From positions 62,041,523 through 62,105,522 of the forward strand of contig OY740768.1 of the NCBI GenBank assembly GCA_963513935.1: 64,000 nt of DNA, in the 5' to 3' direction. The DNA comes from Aphrophora alni. Taxonomy: Eukaryota > Arthropoda > Insecta > Hemiptera > Aphrophoridae. The notes beneath the pieces are model-generated. The model worked only from the letters and a program-made list of their open reading frames with translations, searched no databases and was not told the origin of the DNA. Both the position numbers and the translations under genes were made by a program. Of the stretch, positions 1 through 10,870 are shown piece by piece (positions within the stretch are counted from its first letter, which is position 1; the number at the start of each line of letters is the position of its first letter).

Positions 1-99
1 TTATACAAACAGCAAGAGATACAAAGTGTTGTGAAAACATATAAAGATTATTAAAACTGTTAACTCATAAAGTGATACATCGTGCATTTTCTATTTCAG
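1..99 (+). other. Intron 1 end of protease gene A
   Basis: AT-rich sequence ending in a pyrimidine-rich tract and the acceptor CTATTTCAG at 91-99. It is the tail of the intron upstream of the gene A histidine exon. By analogy with gene B, the first exon (signal peptide, propeptide, IIGG start) lies outside the window on the left. Inferred from paralogue structure. Confidence 0.75.
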
Positions 100-374
100 A
101 GCATAATGAGAACGTCTAAATCTATAAAACCGAGGGGATCGTGTGGATCTACTTTATTAAGCCCAACGCATGCTCTGACTGCTGCACATTGTTTAAGGAA
201 ATGTTCCTGCAAAGGGTTTATTGACGACAGTAATTGTTCTAAATGTCATTTCTACGGCGTAAAACATTTTACGTTATATGCTGGAAGCGATGTGCCCAAA
301 ACTTATTCAGCGGAATCAAAGTTAAAAACATATTACATTCATCCAGAACACAAATTTAGAGATAGTAAACACAA
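100..374 (+). CDS. S1 serine protease gene A, catalytic-His exon
   Basis: This exon encodes the N-terminal barrel of a secreted chymotrypsin-fold serine endopeptidase. The reading frame opens phase 0 at 100 after a TTTCAG acceptor and ends with two bases of a split codon before the GTGAGT donor at 375. The catalytic-His motif LTAAHC is clear, preceded by CGSTLLSP containing Cys42. Four further cysteines follow with spacing C-x-C-x8-C-x2-C in the loop after the His, which ordinary trypsins lack. The exon ends in IHPEHKFRDSKHK, and the split Lys is completed by the exon at 6392. The gene B exon at 58009-58286 has the same length class, phase and cysteine spacing. The gene start is outside the window. 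Family is certain; physiological role (digestive, salivary, immune) is unknown. Confidence 0.92.
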
Positions 375-678
375 GTGAGTATCAGATAAATTTATCATAC
401 TTAAGTAATTAAATCTATTATAATTATTAAATTGTTAAAATTATTTGATTTAATCACAACAGGGCTACTTGTTGTTAAAATGGGTTATAATTAGTTGTAT
501 TACTGATAAAGAACTGTGAGGAATCAAATAACTATATTATGACAGAAAAGAAAAATATCATTAGCCAGAAAACCTTAACTATATTAATGTGACGCTATGA
601 ACAATCTGATGTGAACAAATGCTGAATGATGATATATATATATTTGCAAGTCGTAAAAAAAATTTTCTGTTGTTGTTG

Positions 679-715
<37 letters not shown>

Positions 716-1963
716 CCTATGTATATTATATAACAACAAAAACAATATAAATTAAATTTACAGTTCCTTTCAATTTTCAACTGTAAACCCTTTAAAATTT
801 ACACAGTTTACATAGAAAAAAGGGAATTGTGAGAACAAAAAAAGCATTAGTTTACTGTAGACTAACTCTTCTGATTGTTGGAATTTGCGGATTGCATAAT
901 GTGGAGAAGAAAATGTATAATATCTATAAAAGTTAGCATATTAAAAAAATATATATATATCGTATGTAATTACCCCTATTCCAAAGTCAATAAACATTTC
1001 CATTTTTTTTTTTTACGTTTCTTTTCTAAATTTGTAACTGATAGTAGTCCTACATACCATTATTTAAATAATCCCCCCCTATTTTAAATTATTTTTAATA
1101 TTTTTCTTCTTATTTAAAATATTTTGTTTTTTGCGTAAAATCGATGTTGTTTTTCCTTTTTTCCCAAACATGCAACTTTTTTCTTTTTTTTTCATTCTAC
1201 CTCAAAATTATTTTTTGATAATAGTATCCACTGGGGCAAATACCTTTCCCACTTTAATTATAGCAAATTTACGTGTGTAACGTATTGGGAAGTGGTCAAT
1301 TTATTTAGATTATATATTTTTTTATAAGGTAACATTATTTATAACAATAGTATAATTCCGCTTTTATTAATTAAATTATTCAGGGTTGGTAACAGTTTCC
1401 AAGTTGTTTTTCTTTTCTATAATAATATTGTTTCACCGAGTAATCACCTTGGTATTTCATACATCAATAAACAAAAAGAATAAAGAAAAAGAGAAGGAGA
1501 ATGGAAAAGTATTTTTCCCTCAAATTTATTGATTAAATTATAAAATGATTTTCGCTACTTTCCAATTAAAGCATGTTACACTATAATAATTTAGCTTGCC
1601 GATTTATGTGAAATACATTTATAATTTATATACCGTGTATATTTATTTTTTAAATAAGTTTAACTACAAACTTCTTTTACGTGGCCACAAAAATTCCCAC
1701 TATACACTAATTGAACCTAAATTATTATTAGCGGATAACTAACAGTATTAAAACTTGTTTTACACTAATAGTTACCTCTTGGTTTTTTATCCTCTTCTGT
1801 GCTAAAATTTAAACTAATTAATTATAGTTCTTTATTGGAACCTACAAGTGATTGAACTTAATAATACATTTTACCATGGCGCATTATATAACCCTTATGA
1901 GTCTAACCAGACATAACCTGGTATTCTCCTATTTTTACTGTTATATTTTCTAAATGTTTAATT
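375..1963 (+). other. Intron 2 of gene A, 5' part
   Basis: AT-rich non-coding sequence. It opens with GTGAGTATCAGATAAATT, nearly the same bases that follow the donor of the gene B exon at 58287, so intron-flank homology persists between the paralogues. A (TA)n run lies at about 680-712. Short open frames here show no protein signature. The full intron runs 375-6391 and contains a Gag relic, an opposed satellite and a non-LTR element. Confidence 0.6.
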
Positions 1964-2610
1964 ATGGAACTCTTATATTTTTCTGGTCATATACCGGCCT
2001 CTATTCCCTTTTTTCATCGATACAGCCGCACCCATCGTAAATGGTTCAACCGTTGGACGGCCGATCAAGCCGATTCTAAAATACCAGTCCTAAATTCGTA
2101 CCTCAGCCAATGCCTACAGTCTTTACCACCTTCTAAGTTGCAACATATGGATACCTTCCTCATTATGTTGTTAATAGTTTCAAGAATCAATAAGTTGAAC
2201 CCCGGTTTCGACTAATCTTATTTGTTTGACTTACAAGTATCGTATTCTGCGACCTTGCTGTGGTTGATAGAACAAGAAATCCAAATGAAGTGTCCTATTT
2301 TGACTTTTACAACGGACGTCATTAGAACACTATTTCCTCAACATACCTTTCATCAATCCCTGTCCCAATGGGTATATCGCCACCAGAGGCAAGATGAAAA
2401 ATTGGAGAATAATGTCTGCATCATCCGCAATATGTCCAAATTACTACAACCGGAAGTTATAGAGTGTGATATAGTTCAGACAATTTTTTTTTAAGGGGTG
2501 TATTCAGAGGCGGAGGCGCGCTTTGCTACCGTGACCAGATCAACAATTTTTAATGAACTTGTGGCTCTAGTACCCATTATCAACAAGGGTATTTATAATA
2601 ACAGAGCGCA
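1964..2610 (+). pseudogene. Retrotransposon Gag-like relic
   Basis: Two open segments (1964-2215 and 2222-2494) and a third continuing to about 2610 read in one direction, separated by stops. The middle part has the order seen in Ty3-type Gag capsid regions: FPQHTFHQSLSQWVYRHQR, then QDEKLENNVCIIRNMSKLL, then LQPEVIECDIVQTI. These match the typical pattern of a basic WxxRxQ stretch, an E-K-V-type helix, a leucine-rich helix and a P-E segment followed by an I/V-rich stretch. No zinc knuckle, protease or LTR is seen nearby. The piece looks like an isolated fragment. The match is by eye only; another retroelement Gag class is possible. Confidence 0.45.
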
Positions 2611-2699
2611 ATAAATAGAAGTCAGTAACCTAAGCTCCATGGGTCCTTGGCCCAGTTATTATATCTCTCGAAAACCCAATCTAAACGCTATTCCTCTAA
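2611..2699. other. Spacer between Gag relic and satellite
   Basis: Short non-coding stretch with no recognised structure. Confidence 0.4.
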
Positions 2700-3500
2700 T
2701 CAGTATAATGCACATACAAACCTCACCATAAAATAAAACCTCACTATGAACGCGTTTCAACAATTTTAAGGACCTTTTTAACTCAGCTGATCACATTACG
2801 ACAATAACGTACCTCAAACTCTACCCTTATACGGGGACATAATAATACTACACATATGACCTTTCGAACACAGCCACACGGTGTTTCTAGAATGTATAGA
2901 CCTTTCCCAACTCAACACACTACTTAATAAATTATTTAACCTCACACTCTAAACTTATTGAGGGCTGTAACAATGCTCCACAGATGACCCTTAGGTCACA
3001 ACTGCATTATGAACGATGTACCTACAATGTGTACACTTTTCCTAATTAAATTAACTACCTAACTACAATGATTTACCTCCAACTATTTACTGGGACAACA
3101 ATTATTCACATATGCCGGTAATTATGTATTTGTGATGCAAGGGTCATCATTAGATTTATCGACAGTGTGTGAGGTAAATTATTGTGATAAAGTAGTATGG
3201 CGAACTGAGAAGATAGAAACATAGAAACACCGGTCTTTTTGCGGTTGTAACTTAAGTATGTGTCATCATAGGAATAGTTATTAGATCCCAGTTTAAGAAT
3301 AGTGTGATGTAAATTATTTTAGTAAATTAGAAAATGATGTAGGAAGTTTCTAAATATAGAGACCCCCGTTTTTTATTGGTTACGGTATAAGGAAGTAAAG
3401 GTAGTTACTGTATATGGTAGGAAAGTTACCAAAGATAGAAGATTTGATGGTCTTAACGTAGCTGTAGCGATGTCGATACAATTTATTATCACAGATTTAT
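2700..3500. repeat. Degenerate ~130-bp satellite, two opposed arms
   Basis: Forward units run about 2700-3130. The landmark GGGACATAATAATACTAC-type motif recurs near 2834, 2963 and 3092, about 128-130 bases apart, with CACACTCTAACTTAT and AACTCAGCTGATCACATT-like segments between. From about 3130 to 3500 the same motifs appear as reverse complements, for example GGTAAATTATTGTGATAAAG near 3174, which is the reverse of the forward CAATAATTTACC. The family also fills intron 2 of gene B (59640-62730). Units are strongly diverged, so edges are approximate. The opposed arrangement resembles foldback elements with tandem-repeat arms. Confidence 0.65.
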
Positions 3501-3883
3501 TTCATCTGGTTATATATGGCACAATTCTTCAATGCATTTAAAAATTAATTAATCAATTTATGAGAAATTTTTTTTTTTTTTTAACCAGAGCAATGTTAAT
3601 GATTAAGAGTTTCAAGATACCTAAGCTATTAGTTCTTTCGTAAAGAAACTTAAGGGTAGGGTAATTAGGGATACTTTTGTTGACAACGTCTCGAAATAAA
3701 CGAACTAAGTTACCTAAGACGAAAAAAATTGAAGTCTATGAGATACAACTATATAACTATTAAAGTGACATGAGATCCATTCAGGTGAGTTTTTGGGTTA
3801 AGGGTTTATTAAGAGTTGGAATATTACAAGATTATTTGTTAAACTAGCAACAATAATTATATATAGGTAACAATAATTGCGAT
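3501..3883. other. AT-rich intron sequence
   Basis: No gene or clear repeat structure seen between the satellite and the non-LTR insertion. Confidence 0.4.
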
Positions 3884-3895
3884 GTATATTACTTT
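3884..3895. repeat. Target-site duplication, left copy
   Basis: GTATATTACTTT here matches GTGTATTACTTT at 6102-6113 in 11 of 12 positions. The pair brackets the non-LTR element exactly where its T-run (A-tail on the minus strand) and 5' truncation are. Confidence 0.6.
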
Positions 3896-4147
3896 TTCTT
3901 TTTCCTTTTTTTTTTATAGAGGTTGGGCAAAATGCGTATTTATGCACTCGTCCCTTATAGACCTATGAGTCGGATTCTCCCAAAGGCATACCGACTAAAA
4001 CCTTCCTCTTTGCGAGGCATTTTTCCCTCTCCGGGACGGCTATCGCATTACTTCGGAGTGGCGCCTGCTTTTAGCCTATCTGTGGCTCCTCTTCTCTGGC
4101 TGCTATGGTCTAGCCACCCCTCATCCTTCTTGCACCTCAGTACCAAT

Positions 4148-4453
4148 TCAATGTATTCTGCAATTGCCACCCAGCGCTCTCTGCACGTCAACATCTCTCC
4201 AACTATAGTCCCAGTGGCTAATACCTCCCACCATGTCGCTAATACCTCGTCGTTGTTCTACAAAGCGGCCGCGTTTAAAGAACGTATGCTCCGCATCATC
4301 CCTGACATTCTTACACACTCTACAGTTAGTGGATATTACCTTCCCCATCTTTCCCAGGTAAGACCGGAAGTACCTATGCCCCGTTAAGAACTGCACGAGG
4401 AAGAAGTCCACCTCACCATGTCTTCGTTTCATCCAATCCTGTAGGTTCGGCAC
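4148..4453 (-). pseudogene. Non-LTR ORF2 C-terminal zinc-finger region
   Basis: The frame contains LTGHRYFRSYLGKMG, then C-RVC and DDAEHTFF-R-RF, the usual C-terminal signature of R1/I-group ORF2 proteins (QxLTGHGxFxxYL...CxxC...DxxEHxxFxCxRF). The expected third cysteine after AEHTFF is replaced by Lys-Arg. It is frame-shifted relative to the RT upstream at 4490-5155. Part of the insertion at 3896-6101; not a host gene. Confidence 0.75.
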
Positions 4454-4489
4454 CAGCGCAGCTGTCCATCGACCTCTAGTTTCACAGTT

Positions 4490-5949
4490 TCATCTCTCCT
4501 GCCATCTGATCATGGTATCCTCCCTATCCCTTCTGCTAGCCTCCTGTCTACCTAGCATTCCTTGAAGATCGTAGCTTGCTTTCCGCTCCTGTGCTAATAA
4601 ATCTATTGGAATGACACCAGCAACCACAAGCACCGCCGGTTCTGGCACGGTACGGTATGCGCTAGAAATTCTCAGCGCACCAATTTGTTGAATTGAAGCC
4701 GGTCGAGATCGGTATCTTCGGGTTTTATCCGCGTCCGCCCAGATCTCCGCCCCATACAGTAGGATGGACTGTACTGTTGTCAATATGAGTCGTCGCTTGC
4801 TCGCACTTGGTCCCCCGGTATTAGCCATTAAATTCCCCACCGAAGAGGTAACCACCTCTTTGTCGCAGGTCTTCCGCAGATGATCCCCGAATTTTAACTT
4901 GCTGTCCAACATTACTCTCAAGTATCTGATCGATCTTGTAGTTTTAATCGTTTCCGATCCGATAACCATGGAGATGAGTGTGGGGATTCGCCTTCTGGTC
5001 AGCAATACCATTTCCGTTTTGGCAATAGCCAATTGTAGGCCGTGATCTTCCACCAATGTCTTAATGCGGCGCATTACCTGGTTCAGTCGTAGCTGAGCCA
5101 GCTCGACACTCCGCGATGTGATCACAACCGCTACATCATCGGCATAACCCACCATTTATACATCGTCCGGCATCTCCAGTCTCAGAAGTACATTGTACGC
5201 CACGTTCCATAAGTCTGGTCCCAATATGGATCCCTGGGCGGCCCCCGCTGTTATCTCCCTAGACCTTCGTCCTGTATCCGTATCATACAGGAGCCATCGA
5301 TTTTGGATTAATTCCTCATCAACACTAACAGTTACTCTGGTACCCGGAATGTCTGTTCTAATGCCTCAAGTACATCTGGCCATCTCAGTGAGTTAAAAGC
5401 ATTTCTCACATCCAATGTCACCAAAAGCACCACAGTTCTAGCTGCATTACATGACTGGTCCGCCCTCTTACCCGCTTCTATTACTTGCTTTAATGTACTT
5501 ATCGTGGTGTAACGTTTTGGAAAACCATGCTGTCGATGTGAAAGACCACCTGCCGTCTGTATAGCTTGCTTAAGCCTTGGCTTTATCAACTTTTCCATTA
5601 CCTTACCCGCTACATTCAACTTGCACAAGGGTCTATAGGTCGATGGGGAATCCGGAGCACCCTTTCCTTTACCTATCAGCACCAAACGCGCCATTTTCCA
5701 GCTAGAAGCAAATATTCTTGCCTGCAGGCAGGCATTATACATGTTCAGAAGCAACTGAGGTCTCCCGTCCTTTAGTGACGCTACAGCTCTAAGGAGTTCC
5801 TGTTCAGTGAATAATGGGACCTGAGCATCCTCTGACCCCTCTCTCTGACGGTTCACACGCGGGTGAATGGGAAAAAGAGCATCCACTATTTCCTCACCAT
5901 GTCCACGCCTCGTAATTTCTTCATCACCAACTTGTATCCCAATCTCCAT
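4490..5949 (-). pseudogene. Non-LTR reverse transcriptase, broken
   Basis: The fragment 5949-5332 holds the RT N-terminal part with SLKDGR, YRPLCKLNVAGKVMEKL, LSHRQHGFPKRYTT (usually QxGFRxGxST) and VTLDVRNAFNSLRW (motif A, catalytic Asp). The next part carries GAAQGSILGP, and 5155-4490 starts at MVGYADDVAVV (motif C with both Asp) and runs into the thumb. The frame is broken between motif A and GAAQGS, and a TAA lies directly before the YADD segment. A Pro/Gln-rich deletion scar follows KDGR where the usual SPGPDGI is missing. It cannot encode a full active enzyme as it stands. Confidence 0.85.
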
Positions 5950-6101
5950 GGGTTTTCGTTAACCTTCTCGCAGAGAGATTCCCAGCACTGTTCTTTACTT
6001 TCTCGAATTGCCTGTGATAGTTCTTTCTTGGCTACCCTATGATCTTGTGCCAGTATGGTCGCCCCAGCTCTGCCCCGAGCTCGCTGTGCACTTCTTCTGA
6101 A

Positions 6102-6113
6102 GTGTATTACTTT
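6102..6113. repeat. Target-site duplication, right copy
   Basis: GTGTATTACTTT, partner of 3884-3895 with one mismatch; marks the 5' junction of the non-LTR insertion. Confidence 0.6.
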
Positions 6114-6391
6114 AAAAATACAAAAGATTTAACGATTGTGGTTTTCAGAGTAGTGGCATTCTGAATGAAATGTATATAAGGTATGGTGTATAAGGTATGG
6201 TATATAAGGTATGTATTTATTTTGTGATTGGGAAAAAGTCACTTGTTTTGTTTTAGGAAATTAGTTAACAGTGTACATTATATGTTTTGTATGTGAAGTT
6301 CGTCCCTTGCAGAATATTTACTTTTCATTATGTGAAGTAAGGGTGTAAATACATTATTGATGTAAATACTCTGTTTTTATTTAATATATAG

Positions 6392-6950
6392 ATGCGTACA
6401 TAGATTCGACATTGCAGTTCTGGAATTAGCTACACCACTTCAGTTCCATAACAAAATATCCAGTGTCAAACTTCCTGAACCTGTTACTTCTATACGAAAA
6501 TCTTCAACTACATCGAGTTTTTTTAACAGTAAAACGAATTGTTTGATTTTAGGCTGGGGTATTACTAGTGAAAAAGATAAGACACCATTTATGCAAGAAA
6601 AATTGAAGGGTGCTCTAGTGCCATTAATTGAAATTGAAAAATGTAAAAATGAAATTTTAATATACAAAAAAGAAAAAAATCACAATAATCGAACAGTAAG
6701 AAATGATTTGTGTTCTGATACTGACATCTGCTCCAGTGCTCCTCGTTTTATAAATGGCATTTGCAGTGGGGACAGTGGAGGTCCGATAATTTGTGGTGGT
6801 GTACAAGTTGGTGTGTCCTCTTGGAGTATGAAAGGATGTGTGGGTCCACATATGCCCAATATGTATACTAGGGTCGACATTAATGTACAATGGATAAGGG
6901 ATATCATGTCTGGAACAAACATTACAGGACGTTACATGAAAATTAAATGA
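6392..6950 (+). CDS. S1 serine protease gene A, last exon (Asp and Ser)
   Basis: The exon opens after the acceptor AATATATAG with the last base of the split Lys codon, giving K-CVHRFDIAVLELATP; DIAVL carries the catalytic Asp. Next come NCLILGWG (Cys136, Gly-Trp-Gly), a basic KKEKNHNNR loop, LCSDTDIC, and GICSGDSGGPIIC with catalytic Ser195. GVSSWSMKGC and PNMYTRV follow, with stop at 6948-6950. Aligning to bovine trypsin by hand puts Gly at 189, Ser at 216 and Asn at 226, so the S1 pocket is neither trypsin nor classical chymotrypsin. The frame is intact. The C-terminus ends WIRDIMSGTN plus a short basic tail with no membrane anchor. Antisense open frames here are shadows. Confidence 0.95.
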
Positions 6951-7077
6951 AAACTTTGAGATTGTTATTTTCACATACTATTTATTACATGATATACTGA
7001 ACACATATCTAAGATTCGGAACTACTTGTCCTAAAAACACATCATGACTACACCTTTATGTAATGGTTTTAGAATGT

Positions 7078-7083
7078 AATAAA
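7078..7083 (+). terminator. Candidate polyadenylation signal, gene A
   Basis: AATAAA about 130 bases after the gene A stop codon. A second AATAAA lies near 7141. No transcript evidence; chosen for distance. Confidence 0.45.
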
Positions 7084-7148
7084 CATTTACCTTTTGAATT
7101 TATACATAATGATATGTGCTTATACTTATTGGTTTAAAGAAATAAATA

Positions 7149-8525
7149 CATTAATTCATGATCAATAATTGAAGGTCAGTTATTAAAAAAAAATTTCCGC
7201 ATTAAAAGATATAAGTTTTGGATTATCGTTGAAATAACAAAATGTTTCAAGATAGCTTTTCTTTATTAGTTTAATAAAAAGATAATAAATTAGCACCATT
7301 ACTAGACATTTGTAAATGTTATTTAAATGTTAAGTGTATAAATATTTCTTAACGGAGTATTATTATTTTAGTCGGGGTTTTTGAAGATATATTTATTGTG
7401 TTATGTACACATTAGTTGTAGTTTGCTGTTTGGAGCTCCCTAATTGTATGTACAATAGATAATCTAAAAAAGTACTTTATAACTTCTGACTTATTAGTCA
7501 AAAATTTTAAACAAAAACTAGGTTAAGAAAACCAAACAGAAGCAGTAAAATATTTTCGTGATTATCATAGCATTCTCGCGTTCACTGTTGAAGAACTTTC
7601 AGATAGCAATGTATTTTGAGTTTTCAGCTTATTCCTCAATGCTTGTGTTCAGCCATTATACTAAGATTTTCCAATACCTTTCCTCAATAAACAAAGTGTA
7701 ATTCATGTTCCTCTAAATCATGAATTCTGGGTTTATAATGTTTTTTGTTAAACTTTATGACACTCACCGTGATAAGCTGGCTTTATAATAATGAGTGTAC
7801 ATGTCAATAATGTTTTTATAAAACGACAATTAATATAACAATGAAAAGTTGTAAAGCTTACATATTCATAAATAATTATTATAGTTGACCAATATATTGT
7901 ATAAAATGTCTTTGGTGTTGAAAAGGCCATCTGGCTTAAATACGTTACTTAATGTACATATAAGTTATGCGTTTATGTACAATAAAAAATATGTAATTAT
8001 ATACATATATTGAAAGAGTTAAGAAACACAATACTTATTTTAATAATTCCTAATTATCCTTTTAGTTTATAGAAAAATAGAAAAGACAAAAATGATAAAA
8101 ACAGATAATCATACGATGAATAATATTAACAATAAATAACAACTTAGGCTCTAGTTATAATAATACATATGCTATATAACCAGCCTAATTAGTTTTGAAA
8201 ATGGAATTGTGTTTGTGTCTACAAATTACAACAATATTATTAAGTATTGGCTTAATAAAATTTGTTTAAAATACAAAAACAGGTTCGTTGCTCTTTGCTA
8301 ATTGTCTGACAATTTTGCTAAAAGAGGGTATCGTAAAAAAATAGTAAATCAACGAATAACTAGAAATAAATATGAAATAAATCAATATTAAACTAAGAAC
8401 GTAAAATTAATTACTAAATAATTTTCTCGTTTGTATAGAGTTAAAAAATACTTAGAACGACTAATAATACTCATATTACAATAATTTTCATCCCTATGTA
8501 CAATTTGATTTATTGAACCTATTTC
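7149..8525. other. Intergenic AT-rich sequence
   Basis: Nothing recognised. Short open frames such as 7748-7930 on the minus strand have no domain signature. Confidence 0.5.
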
Positions 8526-8527
8526 CT

Positions 8528-8578
<51 letters not shown>

Positions 8579-8592
8579 GGGGGTGTGTGTGT
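8528..8592. repeat. Compound (TA)n(TG)n microsatellite
   Basis: A run of TA followed by TG with a G-rich interruption. Confidence 0.9.
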
Positions 8593-10614
8593 ATTTTTAA
8601 ATTATTATAGAAAATATATGCTAATGGAAACAAAAGTATAAATTAATCCAAATTATTTTAGACGCGCGTGATTGTGTGCGTCTAAAAAGGAATTACAAAA
8701 ATTATTTTAATGTTTTAATTTTTAAAATTCTTCCATTTAAAGAAATACCAGCTTAAACATAGCTAGCTGCACAACCCAATTTAATAATAATATAAAACCA
8801 TAATAATAATAAGAAATGTGTACATTTGTGTTAGCGGTATTAAACTAAACATAATTTAAATATATTACTTTTGTAGTAATTTCCGCATCTATTGGTTTTA
8901 GATTTGAGGTATGAAATAGTTGTATAGGCACTCGAAATAAGTTGACTTTTGTTCACTTTTCTCTCTTTTTTTGTTTATATGTACTCATATTCCTCTACTA
9001 GTCAAATCTAGATTGTGCAAAATTGTTGTTTTGCCTAGTGATGTATCGAAATAAGCCTGCCTACTTTTATTTAAGGAATTTTTGACGATAATCGGTGCAT
9101 TAATTTGGTTTACGAATTTAAAGAACATATTTAAGGAATTTTTACACAGTTACCTATTTATAATTTTTGTATACCGTTTTCAACGTTACGTTAAATACAA
9201 TTTTTTTATGACTTGATCAGAATATAAGTGATCGAATGAGATTTTTAATAAAGGGGTGTTGCTGTGGCAGAAGAAATTTAGCCAGGAAAGTTTGACTTAG
9301 GACCTTTTATGTACAGAAAGTATAAAATGACTATAGACGGCTTCGTTTAAAAAAAGATGCGTGATTAACAATAAGAGTGTAATTTTGAATGAAACGCAAC
9401 ATTTTATCTCCTACGAACCGAGGAGTCGGTGCTCGCAAGGCAAGAAAGGAGAGGAAGGAAAAATAAAACAGAGAGGGTTGGCTCAGATGACAACGGCTTA
9501 AACTATCATAAAAACATTACAAGTAATTCAAAATCAAGAGGATTCCATACAAGTACCAGCACCTAAACAACAAGTACATTTAGACAACACACTAGACAAA
9601 TTATCAACCTAAATAACCCACTCGTTATGTCCTGCTTATAAGATGACCTGCTATGTGCGGCTACGGTTTACCTATGATGAACATAAAAATGACCAGTAGT
9701 CACATCTCATGATTATGTCAATATTTGTTTTCGACAAAATAGTAATTATAGATGATGAAAACAGTTTAAGAGTTATTTAAAATATTCATTTTAGTGTAAG
9801 TAGTTAGTTGTTATCAAAAACATACAGTAAAATGTTTGTTTTGTTGTGACTCATAGAAATAAAATGAAACTCCAGTTGAATGATCTGAATATTTCCTAAT
9901 TTTTTAATCCCTGTAAGATATTCAAAGCTCACAAATTGACATTAATATTATTATGTAGAGTAACGTATAAACGTTATATATCACAGAAAATAACGGTTTA
10001 TTTGTTTTATTATCCATAATCGTGTATTGTAGCGAAGCTGTCTGGTTGTGAAAAATTGGAATTGTCCCCTTAATAAATATGTTTTTTATGCAATGTCGAA
10101 TTTAAAAACTTCTTTGTATTATACAGTGTGGCAGCTAACCTATTATATTAGTTATATGCCAATTTTGACCACATATTAATTCCGTGAATCCAACATCATA
10201 GGATCTAATAATACATCGATCATTTAATGAGAGAATAAAATATTACCGTTGTTGGTGTAATCATGAATAGATGCCACCACAGATACCATCTCAGACATAT
10301 TTGTACTACAAAAAAATCATTTCAACTGGGAAGAGAGCAATGAAATATTTCACTGAATGGCCACTATATTATTTATATCAAAAACCCTTGTAGTAAATGT
10401 TATTTAATACACCTGGCCCAACATCACCCACAAAATAATTAATACAAGAAGCATATCAATGGAACTAAACACTTCACGGATATTTTGTTGTAAATGAATC
10501 AGTCTACACAGGACGGATTAAGAATTATGAGTTGTTATACATATAAATTATGTATATACCACAAAAAATAACTAAAGAGTAATCGTACAATAAAATCAAA
10601 ATTTAAACAGATCG
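8593..10614. other. Intergenic AT-rich sequence
   Basis: Mostly featureless. A less AT-rich patch at about 9405-9660 begins CTCCTACGAACCGAGG and contains short open frames; it may be an old element, but I could not classify it. Confidence 0.4.
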
Positions 10615-10870
10615 ATGCTCGTTAGCTATATGTAAGTCCTCATACCCATATACATTACTTAAACATAAGTAGAGGCGGATATCTCAATGATAATTATAGT
10701 AATAATACTCCAAATCTGAGTATATCAGCACGTGAATGTTCATTAAAGGTAGCCAAGACGTCTTACCAATATCCAATTCTTAAAGATAAGTAGAGATGAT
10801 CGACAATAATGGAGTTATATTGTTCCAAATGTGAGGACATCTAGGTAGGCTATCTGTATTATAACATAAA
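10615..10870. repeat. ~120-bp degenerate repeat, block A
   Basis: About two units carrying the landmarks TTAAACATAAGTAGAG, CCAAATCTGAGTA, GTTCATTAA, TAATGGAGTTATATT and CCAAATGTGAGGACATCT. The same landmarks occur at 12560-13090 and 19290-19530. Confidence 0.6.

Larger units (their letters stand above)
3896..6101 (-). mobile_element. 5'-truncated non-LTR retrotransposon (R1/I-superfamily-like)
   Basis: A 2.2-kb insertion read on the minus strand. Its 3' end is a T-rich run at 3896-3917 (the A-tail), and its 5' end stops abruptly at about 6101 inside the linker before the reverse transcriptase, recognisable as a VNENPW segment near 5955. Domain order on the minus strand is linker, RT fingers/palm (5949-5332), GAAQGSILGP motif (about 5240), YADD box (about 5145), thumb/connection, and C-terminal CCHC-like region (4453-4148). 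The endonuclease half is missing. It lies in intron 2 of gene A in antisense orientation. Clade is by motif style only; LOA or Jockey relatives are not excluded. Confidence 0.8.

Noticed and set aside
3923..4387. 154-codon plus-strand open frame
   Set aside because: It is the antisense of the non-LTR C-terminal region, whose minus-strand frame has clear ORF2 motifs.
5193..5775. Plus-strand frames over the reverse transcriptase
   Set aside because: Shadows of the minus-strand RT domain.
6440..6974. Minus-strand frames over the last exon of gene A
   Set aside because: Shadows of the S1 protease exon, which has catalytic motifs on the plus strand.
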